Below are positions 6,309 to 12,215 of a stretch of DNA of 19,931 nucleotides, piece by piece. Position numbers and translations under genes: made by a program. Each line of letters opens with the position of its first letter. The stretch's first letter is position 1. The notes beneath the pieces were generated by a model. It made no database searches. It was given only the letters and a program-made list of their open reading frames with translations, and was not told the DNA's origin. The stretch spans positions 1-19,931 of the forward strand of contig WQWK01000004.1 in the NCBI GenBank assembly GCA_009785395.1. Direction: 5' to 3'. Origin of the DNA: Conexibacteraceae bacterium. GTDB lineage: Bacteria; Actinomycetota; Thermoleophilia; Solirubrobacterales; Solirubrobacteraceae.

Positions 6309-7328
6309 TTACGGGCGTGAGATTGCGACCTCGCGTGTGGCGGGTGCCAGCTTGACGACCCGGAGCAGTTTGAGGCCGGGTGTGTAGACGGCGAGGGTTC
6401 CGCGCAGCAGCGAGCTGCTGACGACGTAACCGTCGGCGACATCGAGTTCGAATGATCCGTATGGCGCGCTTGTCCGTTTGACGACCCTGCCGGTGGCGGC
6501 GTTGACCTTCTCAATGGTGCTGCCGTAGCCGGAGGTCACGTACGCATAGTTGCCCTCGAATGCGAGGTGCTGCGGCGGTGCGCCGACCGGCACGCGGAAG
6601 AGCACACGGTGGGTGCGTGAGCTGAAGGCGGTGACGTCGGGACCTGCGGCTGAGGTGATCCAGATCGTCCGCCCATTTGGATCGAACGCAAGGTCGTGAG
6701 CTGGAAAGCCCGGATTGAAATGCCCGACCACCTTCGGGTGACCAGGGTCGAGAACCGGGCTCCCTGGCGGTCTGCTGATCACGGTGCTGAGGGTTGTGAT
6801 CTGTTGCGCGTTCTCCCCGAGCGCCACCCACACGGTGTATTCGGTTGGGCTGAACGCGAGGTGGTGGGCGCCAATCCCCACGGAGACCGTGGCGGTCACC
6901 TTCATGTCGCTGAGGCGGATGACGGTGAGCGTGCCGCGGGCATCGTCTGTGATGTACGCGTAGGAGCCGTCGGGTGAGATCGCGGCGATGTGCGGCTCGT
7001 CGAATCCCGAGAACGTTTTGATGACCTTGAGCGTGTCCCGGCTCAGGATCGTGACCTTGCCCGCCCGGGAGCTCACAACGATCACGACGCCGCCGTTTCC
7101 CGATGATGCGATGTCCTCGGGATCGGCAGGCACCGGCACCGACCTTGCGATCCGGCCGCTGGGGAGATCAACCACCAGAAGCCGGTTCTGCGCCTCATCC
7201 GTCACGAGCGCCTGCGGTGGCGCTGACGCACGCGCAGCCTTCGCGACGCTCGGGCTGGCCGCTGCCGAAGTGCAGATTGCTATCAGCAATCCCAGCGACG
7301 GCAGGATGCTACAACCTGAGCGTTTCAT
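6309..7328 (-). CDS. Secreted YVTN-type beta-propeller protein
   Basis: The 339-residue product starts with a signal peptide (LPSLGLLIAICTSAAASPS) and then shows six or more propeller blades with the typical pattern of short strands, for example NRLLVVDLPSGRIARSVPV, HIAAISPDGSYAYITDDARG and HHLAFSPTEYTVWVALGENA. These match YVTN/NHL-like repeat proteins that act outside the membrane in binding or scaffolding. No catalytic residue set is evident. ATG 7328 overlaps the stop of the upstream membrane-propeller gene as ATGA and has GGAG about 9 nt upstream. A longer reading from 7355 would run into the previous gene and is less likely. Because of the coupling I infer that it works with the ECF/membrane-propeller pair, for example as an extracellular sensor or an output. 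Confidence 0.85.
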   Translation of the reverse strand: MKRSGCSILPSLGLLIAICTSAAASPSVAKAARASAPPQALVTDEAQNRLLVVDLPSGRIARSVPVPADPEDIASSGNGGVVIVVSSRAGKVTILSRDTLKVIKTFSGFDEPHIAAISPDGSYAYITDDARGTLTVIRLSDMKVTATVSVGIGAHHLAFSPTEYTVWVALGENAQQITTLSTVISRPPGSPVLDPGHPKVVGHFNPGFPAHDLAFDPNGRTIWITSAAGPDVTAFSSRTHRVLFRVPVGAPPQHLAFEGNYAYVTSGYGSTIEKVNAATGRVVKRTSAPYGSFELDVADGYVVSSSLLRGTLAVYTPGLKLLRVVKLAPATREVAISRP

Positions 7329-8491
7329 CCTGCCGCTCCGGGTGCGGTGCAGCACCAGCCGTCAAGACGCGGGAAGTGGGCACGTGAGAACGTCGTGAAC
7401 TGCTGCGCTATCCGTGAGACCGCTGCGATCTGTGGCTGTCCGTTCACATGCACGAAGACCCACTGGTCAGCTGCTGGCCAGCTGACCAGGAGCCACTTCC
7501 CGTTCGGTGACCATGCTGCCTGGCCGAGCTTCGCGCCCGTGAGCACGCGTCGCGCCGTCGGACGCGCGACGTCAGCGGTGTACACGGTCACGGCGCTGAT
7601 GCTGCCTGCAGTGACGATCGCGATGTGCTGGCCGTTGGGTGAAACCGCACCAGCCGTGATCGGCCCACCACCAGGCGCCGGTCGGGTTGCGAGCAGGCGT
7701 CCGTCCGGGGCGTACAGCAGCGCGGCGGTACGCGTCAGTGCGAGCAGACGACGGCCATCCGCCGACCAGCTCAGCTGATGTACTCGAAGCCGCGGGTTCG
7801 CCGACCACAGGTCTGCGCCCGAAGCATCGTCGCGGAGGATCACCCTGCCGTCGCTGGCGACATATGCCAGCTGATATGGATGCCCCGGGCGCCATGCCGG
7901 TGCGACATGAGCGACGGGCGAGGCCACGAGGTGGTCGCCGGTGCCGTTGCCGGCGACGACGCGTAGCTCGCCTCCGGAGATGTACGCCACGCGGAAGCCG
8001 CTCGGCGAGTACCATCGCGCGTCGCTCACGTCTGGTCGCGTGAGCATCCACTGCAGTGATCCCCTGGTGCTGACGGCGGCGAGCTCGTCGCCGGCGGTGA
8101 CAGCGAGAAAGAGCCCGTGCGGTGACCAGCTGGCATGCTCCCATGGCCCAACATGGCGCGCGGCCCCGTCTGCGTTCACGATCCAGGTTCCGTCGGGACC
8201 AGACACCAGCACCCGACCCGGTGCCGGCAGCGCCGAGAGCGCGCGGGCAGCGTGCGGCACGCCGAGCGCGCGGTCAACGAATCGCCCGACCGTGGCGCCG
8301 GCGGGTGAGAGCGCAACAACCACCGCTATCGCGACCGCGGCTGCAGCGACGCCAGTCGGCCGGCGGAACCTCACGCGGCGAGGCGACGACGTCCGTTGCT
8401 CATAAGCGGCGCGCACGGTGAGCCATGCCCGCTCCTCGGCACCCCGCTCGTCAGGGACACGAATCCTGCTCAAGGCTCGCCTCGCGTTCAC
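7325..8491 (-). CDS. Membrane-anchored beta-propeller, probable ECF partner or anti-sigma
   Basis: The 388-residue protein has a cytoplasmic N-terminus of about 45 basic residues (SRIRVPDERGAEERAWLTVR), one membrane helix at about residues 47-62, and an extracytoplasmic region of WD40/PD40-like blades. Repeated phrases such as HASWSPHGLFLAV, QLSWSADGRRLLAL, AVSPNGQHIAIV and AAWSPNGKWLLVSW mark the blades. It ends with a Cys pair (DGWCC). GTG 8491 overlaps the sigma stop as GTGA. A single-pass protein directly coupled to an ECF factor is the usual arrangement for an anti-sigma, and I have seen this N-terminal/propeller layout beside ECF genes in Thermoleophilia. No classical zinc anti-sigma motif (HxxxCxxC) is visible in the cytoplasmic part, so sigma binding is inference. 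Confidence 0.8.
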   Translation of the reverse strand: MNARRALSRIRVPDERGAEERAWLTVRAAYEQRTSSPRRVRFRRPTGVAAAAVAIAVVVALSPAGATVGRFVDRALGVPHAARALSALPAPGRVLVSGPDGTWIVNADGAARHVGPWEHASWSPHGLFLAVTAGDELAAVSTRGSLQWMLTRPDVSDARWYSPSGFRVAYISGGELRVVAGNGTGDHLVASPVAHVAPAWRPGHPYQLAYVASDGRVILRDDASGADLWSANPRLRVHQLSWSADGRRLLALTRTAALLYAPDGRLLATRPAPGGGPITAGAVSPNGQHIAIVTAGSISAVTVYTADVARPTARRVLTGAKLGQAAWSPNGKWLLVSWPAADQWVFVHVNGQPQIAAVSRIAQQFTTFSRAHFPRLDGWCCTAPGAAG

Positions 8492-9096
8492 TGCAGCCCG
8501 GCCCCCCGCAGCCGCGTCTCCAGGGCGTCCAGCCCGCGGCGCAAGCGCGAATTGACAGTACCGCGCGGCAGCTCCAGCGCCCGCGCGATCTCACCTGGCG
8601 TGTACTCGAGCACATAGCGCATAACCACAACCGTGCGATGCTCCGGCGAGAGCGCCGCCAGCGCAGCGAGAACCTCGTCGGAGTACCGGCCAATCGGCGG
8701 CGACGGCGAGCCGTGCTCCAGTTCCGGCTCGGTGATCTCCCGTCGAGCGCTTCTTGCCCTGACCCAGTCGATCGCACGATTCGAAACGATTGCGCCGAGC
8801 CACGGCCCGAACGGCCTCTGGCGGTCGAAACGATCCAGCCTGCGGATCGCTGCGACAAAAGCCTCCTGAGCCACGTCCTCCGCCGCCGCAGCGTCCTGCA
8901 CGATCAGAAACGCCGCACGGTAGGCACGAGGCCAGTGCCGGCGAAACAGGAGCTCGAGGTCCGACTCGACGCCTGCGAGCGCCCCGGCGATCAGCGAGCG
9001 GTCGCTGCGAGGACGAAGCATCCGCGCACGCGCTACCCGGCCACCGACCGAAATGCTCTGCACTGCGCCCGACACCGGCTCACCTGGAACGGACAT
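8488..9096 (-). CDS. ECF RNA polymerase sigma factor
   Basis: The 202-residue protein has a region 2 domain at about residues 47-115 (LFRRHWPRAYRAAFLIVQD, DVAQEAFVAAIRRLDRF, FGPWLGAIVSNRAIDWVRAR) and a region 4 helix-turn-helix at about 141-195 (LSPEHRTVVVMRYVLEYTPG, then EIARALELPRGTVNSRLRR). It would direct RNA polymerase to a small stress or signal regulon. ATG 9096 lies 12 nt after the stop of the small secreted protein gene. No ribosome binding site is obvious, and ATG 9021 (Met26) is an alternative that removes a non-conserved leader. The stop overlaps the start of the membrane propeller, which supports a sigma/anti-sigma pair. No C-terminal extension is present. Confidence 0.93.
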   Translation of the reverse strand: MSVPGEPVSGAVQSISVGGRVARARMLRPRSDRSLIAGALAGVESDLELLFRRHWPRAYRAAFLIVQDAAAAEDVAQEAFVAAIRRLDRFDRQRPFGPWLGAIVSNRAIDWVRARSARREITEPELEHGSPSPPIGRYSDEVLAALAALSPEHRTVVVMRYVLEYTPGEIARALELPRGTVNSRLRRGLDALETRLRGAGLQ

Positions 9097-9108
9097 GGCG
9101 TAAGCACA

Positions 9109-9552
9109 TCATGCGGAATGCTCGGAACCCACCACGAAGTCGATCCGGATCTGGCCAGCCGGACCAGCAACTTTTCGCACTCGGAAATGCCAGGTCGCGG
9201 GCGGCATCGGGCAAGCTTCTTCCTGTTCATTGCAGGCGGTGGTGCTGCCGTGACGTGAGCACGTCTCTGCATTGATGCGGCGATCCTGGGGAACCGCGAT
9301 GCTCACGCCAGCCAGTCCCGGGATCACACCGCTGACCTTCACGCGAGTGGCGCCTGGAGCAACCACTCGCAGCAACCGGATCACCCCGGCTGGTTCTGGG
9401 ATCTCCACGCGAGCCACCGTCGCGCCCGCCGGCATGCGTACGACCATGCTGGTCGACCTTCCGGTCGCCGGCGCGCCCACCGCAACCGCCGCGCCCGACA
9501 CAGCCAGGAACGCCACGATGGCCACCGCAGAGCGTCCGAGAACCTTGCGCAT
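9109..9552 (-). CDS. Small secreted protein at the head of the ECF module
   Basis: A 147-residue protein with a signal peptide (VLGRSAVAIVAFLAVSGAAV, cleavage near AVGAPA) and a beta-rich mature part. It carries three Cys in CSRHGSTTACNEQEEACP and ends PAGQIRIDFVVGSEHSA. ATG 9552 is preceded by AAGGAGAT, a near-ideal but closely spaced ribosome binding site. I do not know a named family. Similar short exported proteins with a Cys-containing hairpin before a PATWHFRV-like strand occur, in my recollection, beside ECF/propeller pairs. It is the first gene of the four-gene minus-strand unit ending at 6309, so it may be a ligand, sensor part or product of that system. Confidence 0.75.
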   Translation of the reverse strand: MRKVLGRSAVAIVAFLAVSGAAVAVGAPATGRSTSMVVRMPAGATVARVEIPEPAGVIRLLRVVAPGATRVKVSGVIPGLAGVSIAVPQDRRINAETCSRHGSTTACNEQEEACPMPPATWHFRVRKVAGPAGQIRIDFVVGSEHSA

Positions 9553-9645
9553 ATCTCCTTATACGTGGGACAGACAGGAATAGGTCCGTCAGGCGGCGAG
9601 GCCGTCACTGATCCCAGTCATCACCGGCCGGCGCGCGGCGCGGCT

Positions 9646-10407
9646 TCAGTTGTCGTTCACGACCGCTGCTGCCGGATGCGCGGTTGTGACCGCGAGCAGC
9701 GCGTCGTTTGCGCGCGTCGCGGGGAGGTACTCGTAGGTTGAGAACACGATCTTGCCTGCGGTGGAGTCGATCTCGAGCGGCCGGTAGTCGCTCCGCGCGA
9801 CGTACGCGGTGCCGTTCGAGAGCCAGTCACCTGAGACGCTGAGCTGGAGCTCGTAGGCTGGGACGCCGTCGAACGTGGCCGCGGTGGCGGTCGCTTGGCC
9901 GGAGTTGACCATTGCCTTGAGCCTGCTGGCGGGGTCAACAGAGTGTGCGATCTCGTACGCATGACTTGCCGGCGGCAGCGGCGAGACCGTGACCGTGCGT
10001 GTCGACGAGTTGTAGATCTCGTTCTGAGTTGCTGACTGGCTCACCTCCTGGCCGTACTTGATCACGCGGTAAACGCCCGTACCGCCGATCTGCGCCCAGA
10101 GCTCGAACGGCGCGGAGGAGCCACCTCTGGGCGTTACGGTCGCGACCTCATGCAGGATCGAGGCGGGAGGGGCAGTGAGTTCTGCGCTGACGTGCCGCAT
10201 GATGGCGGCGTCAGCGGCCGACAGTCCGGCGGTGCCGCCGGCGCTGAGCAGCACCGTGGCAGCCGCCGTGGCCGCGCCAACGGGAACCACCAAAGTCAGG
10301 GCGCGCCTCCGGCGCCGCGCGCGTCCGGAACGAGCAAGGTCGTGCTCGATGGCTTCATGGAGCTGGCACCGGTAGGTCTGAAGGAACTCGGGTGTATCGG
10401 TGTTCAC
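9646..10407 (-). CDS. Single-pass membrane protein, probable anti-sigma factor
   Basis: The 253-residue protein has a cytoplasmic N-terminus of about 36 residues (FLQTYRCQLHEAIEHDLARS, then a RARRRRR stop-transfer), a membrane helix at about residues 37-56, and an extracytoplasmic beta-rich domain (GGTGVYRVIKYGQEVSQSAT, VPAYELQLSVSGDWLSNG, YRPLEIDSTAGKIVFSTYEY). The outer domain resembles the LolA-like or CU044_5270-type sensor domains found on actinobacterial anti-sigma proteins. GTG 10407 overlaps the sigma stop as GTGA and has AGGAG 8 nt upstream. The cytoplasmic part has one Cys and no zinc motif, so sigma inhibition is inferred from gene order and topology. The 93 nt downstream (9553-9645) hold no gene. 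Confidence 0.78.
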   Translation of the reverse strand: MNTDTPEFLQTYRCQLHEAIEHDLARSGRARRRRRALTLVVPVGAATAAATVLLSAGGTAGLSAADAAIMRHVSAELTAPPASILHEVATVTPRGGSSAPFELWAQIGGTGVYRVIKYGQEVSQSATQNEIYNSSTRTVTVSPLPPASHAYEIAHSVDPASRLKAMVNSGQATATAATFDGVPAYELQLSVSGDWLSNGTAYVARSDYRPLEIDSTAGKIVFSTYEYLPATRANDALLAVTTAHPAAAVVNDN

Positions 10408-10973
10408 GGTTCTTCTCCTAGTGCAATGTTCAAACGTCGTAGCGCGCGCGAAACCCGCAGGCGCGCGGCGGCCTGGGTGCAGTTGAGTCGCGCCGCAATT
10501 TCTTTGTACGGGCAGCCCTCGACAACGCGAAGGCCGAGTACCTGGCGGTCAGCGTCGGGCAGTTCGGCGATGGCCCTCAGCGCGGCATCAGGCAGCGACA
10601 GTCGCTCCTCGACGAGTTCGTAACCGACTTCGTTGACGATCTCCGTTGGCAGCCCGAGCCTGGCTCTGGCCCGATCCTCGATTCGCTGTTTGCGCAACGA
10701 GTCGACCAGGAGGTGCTGCGCGATCCCAAAGAGCCACGGCCGCGCTGAACCGTCGGCATGATCCTTGAACGAGCCGCGCGAGAGCCACGCCTGAGCGAAC
10801 GTCTCGGCGGTCAAGTCGGCGGCATGATCGCCGACCCTCGACCGGGCCCACCGAAATATCGCCGTCGCGTGTCGGTCGTAGACGATCGCGAACTGATCAG
10901 CGCCACCTGCGCGGATCAGTTCTGCGTCGGGAGCGTTGGCGTAATCGGGCCTCACTACTGCTGAATCGAACAC
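10404..10973 (-). CDS. ECF RNA polymerase sigma factor (second)
   Basis: The 189-residue protein has region 2 at about residues 26-98 (DQFAIVYDRHATAIFRWARS, LTAETFAQAWLSRGSF, RPWLFGIAQHLLVDSLRK) and region 4 at about 128-182 (LPDADRQVLGLRVVEGCPYK, then EIAARLNCTQAAARLRVSRA). The Gln-Ala-Ala-Ala in the recognition helix is a normal variant for this group. GTG 10973 is preceded by GAAGGGC. Its partner is the overlapping single-pass membrane protein gene. It is only distantly similar to the sigma factor at 8488-9096, so the two modules probably read different signals. It transcribes away from the tRNA-Gly gene on the same strand. Confidence 0.93.
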   Translation of the reverse strand: MFDSAVVRPDYANAPDAELIRAGGADQFAIVYDRHATAIFRWARSRVGDHAADLTAETFAQAWLSRGSFKDHADGSARPWLFGIAQHLLVDSLRKQRIEDRARARLGLPTEIVNEVGYELVEERLSLPDAALRAIAELPDADRQVLGLRVVEGCPYKEIAARLNCTQAAARLRVSRALRRLNIALGEEP

Positions 10974-11035
10974 GCCCTTCGAAATGTGTCAACACCGACC
11001 GCGACTGTCGACGCCCCGAGCGCGGTCGTTCTGCA

Positions 11036-11108
11036 AGCGGGCGACGGGGTTCGAACCCGCGACCTTCGGCTTGGGAAGCCGACGCTCTACCAACTGAGCT
11101 ACACCCGC
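11036..11108 (-). tRNA. tRNA-Gly (anticodon CCC)
   Basis: Read on the minus strand, the sequence folds into a full cloverleaf: acceptor GCGGGTG/CGCCCGC, D stem GCTC/GAGC with loop AGTTGGTA, anticodon stem TCGGC/GCCGA with loop TTCCCAA (anticodon CCC), and a T stem GCGGG/CCCGT around TTCGAAC. The discriminator base is T, usual for bacterial glycine tRNAs. The 3' CCA is not encoded, so it must be added by CCA-transferase. Length is 73 nt. It reads GGG codons. Confidence 0.97.
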
Positions 11109-11118
11109 ACTGGGGCAC

Positions 11119-11124
11119 ATTCTA
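11119..11124 (-). promoter_or_regulatory. Probable -10 element of the tRNA-Gly gene
   Basis: TAGAAT on the minus strand lies 10 nt before the first base of the mature tRNA, so a transcript starting about 7 nt downstream would have a short 5' leader. A clear -35 box is not visible. Confidence 0.4.
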
Positions 11125-11174
11125 TGGCGCGCGCGGCTCACACCACGCAGCCGCATGCGCTCGGATCTGCGAGG

Positions 11175-11180
11175 TACCCT
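11175..11180 (+). promoter_or_regulatory. -10 element of a probable leaderless promoter before the thioredoxin gene
   Basis: TACCCT fits the actinobacterial TAnnnT -10 box and is followed by exactly 7 nt and then ATG 11188. Transcription would therefore start at or next to the A of the start codon. No ribosome binding site is placed for that ATG, which agrees with leaderless translation. The same layout occurs before tgt. Confidence 0.5.
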
Positions 11181-11187
11181 CAGACTG

Positions 11188-11739
11188 ATGCGCAGGTTTG
11201 CCGTGCCGGCTGTCATATCGCTGATCGTGGTGGCGCTGCTGGCGGTGCTCGCGTTCGGGGTGGCGCAGAGCGGGCCGGGCAATGCGCTGGCCGCGCGAGT
11301 GCGGCGCGGGGAGACGCCGGTGGCGCCCAACGCGCACACTCCGCTGCAACTGCTTGGCGGCGGGCGCGCGACGCTCAGCGAGCTGCGCGGCAAGGTCGTG
11401 ATGGTCAACGTCTTCGCCGGCTGGTGTGTCGCCTGTCAGGACGAGGTGACGCAGATCAAGCACGCGCAGCAGGTGCTCGGTCAGCATGGGGGCGAGGTCC
11501 TCGGCGTCACCTATCAGGACTCGAGCAGCGACGCCCAGAGCTACATGCGCAAGTACGGCCTCCGCTACCCGGTGCTGCTCGATCCGGGTGACAGCTGGGT
11601 CGCGCCCTACGGCGTCACCGGCGTGCCGGAGACGTTCATCATCGGGCGCGATGGCCACGTCGTGGCAGCCAACACGGCGCAGATGACGTCGAAGTGGCTC
11701 GATCAGGCACTCAACCGCGCGCTGGAGACGAGCGCGTGA
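11188..11739 (+). CDS. TlpA/CcmG-type membrane-anchored thiol-disulphide oxidoreductase
   Basis: The 183-residue protein has an N-terminal membrane anchor (PAVISLIVVALLAVLAFGVA) and a thioredoxin fold outside the membrane. The active-site CxxC is in FAGWCVACQDEV (Cys80 and Cys83). The cis-Pro loop is YGVTGVPETFIIGRDG. Proteins of this type reduce apocytochrome c or the CcmH pair during haem attachment. The start at 11188 is chosen over ATG 11155 because it begins directly at the membrane anchor and follows a leaderless-type -10 box. The stop overlaps the ccmH-like gene (GTGA), which supports a cytochrome c maturation role. No other maturation gene (CcmF, ResB or CcsA) is in the window. Confidence 0.9.
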   Translation: MRRFAVPAVISLIVVALLAVLAFGVAQSGPGNALAARVRRGETPVAPNAHTPLQLLGGGRATLSELRGKVVMVNVFAGWCVACQDEVTQIKHAQQVLGQHGGEVLGVTYQDSSSDAQSYMRKYGLRYPVLLDPGDSWVAPYGVTGVPETFIIGRDGHVVAANTAQMTSKWLDQALNRALETSA

Positions 11740-12215
11740 GGCTGCAAGGCATGAGGCTGGGGCGCGTGGTCGCGACCGCGCTCGTCGCGCTCGCGCTGGG
11801 CGCCGCAACGGGCGCAACGGCGGCGGCCGCCACGGTCAACTACAGCTCGGTGGTCAGCCAGTTCATGTGCGTCTCCTGCCACGAGCCGCTCGAACTGGTC
11901 AACTCGCCGCAGGCGATCTCCGAGAAGCAGACGCTTCAGGGCTTCGTCAACCGGGGCCTGACCATGTCACAGATCAAGACCGCGATGGTCGGCCAGTACG
12001 GTCCGGCGGTGCTCGCGCGCCCGCCGGCGAGCGGCTTCAACCTGACCATCTACATCATGCCGCCGGCGATCTTCGTGGCCGGCCTCGCGCTGCTGATCTT
12101 CACCCTGCCGAAGTGGCGTCGCCGCGCGCGTGCGGTACAACCGCTCGCGGGCACCGATGAGCTCCCCGCGGCCGAGGCGAGCCGCCTGGACGACGAGCTC
12201 AGCCGATTCATCTAA
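11736..12215 (+). CDS. ccmH: CcmH-like cytochrome c maturation protein
   Basis: The 159-residue protein has a signal sequence (LGRVVATALVALALGAATGA), a haem-lyase CcmH/CycL/NrfF-type domain with CxxC in FMCVSCHEPLELVNSPQA (Cys45 and Cys48), the family's helical part (GFVNRGLTMSQIKTAMVGQY), and a membrane helix at about 103-124 followed by a basic cytoplasmic tail. It is thought to hold the apocytochrome thiols for haem ligation, with the upstream thioredoxin as reductant. GTG 11736 overlaps the upstream stop by 4 nt and has GGAG 8 nt before it, which is better than the in-frame ATG 11694. The stop codon directly abuts the convergent argS stop, with no intergenic base. Confidence 0.88.
   Translation: MRLQGMRLGRVVATALVALALGAATGATAAAATVNYSSVVSQFMCVSCHEPLELVNSPQAISEKQTLQGFVNRGLTMSQIKTAMVGQYGPAVLARPPASGFNLTIYIMPPAIFVAGLALLIFTLPKWRRRARAVQPLAGTDELPAAEASRLDDELSRFI

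Noticed and set aside
9553..9645. Possible terminator or small gene between the two ECF modules
   Set aside because: GC-rich short repeats are present but no convincing stem with a T-tract, and no open frame with a start signal.
10986..10991. TTGACA on the minus strand before the second ECF sigma gene
   Set aside because: A matching -10 would fall inside the coding sequence at TCGATT, so the promoter cannot serve the chosen start.
10897..11118. Small minus-strand frame translating through the tRNA (SSVGRASASQAEG)
   Set aside because: This is the usual false translation of a tRNA gene.
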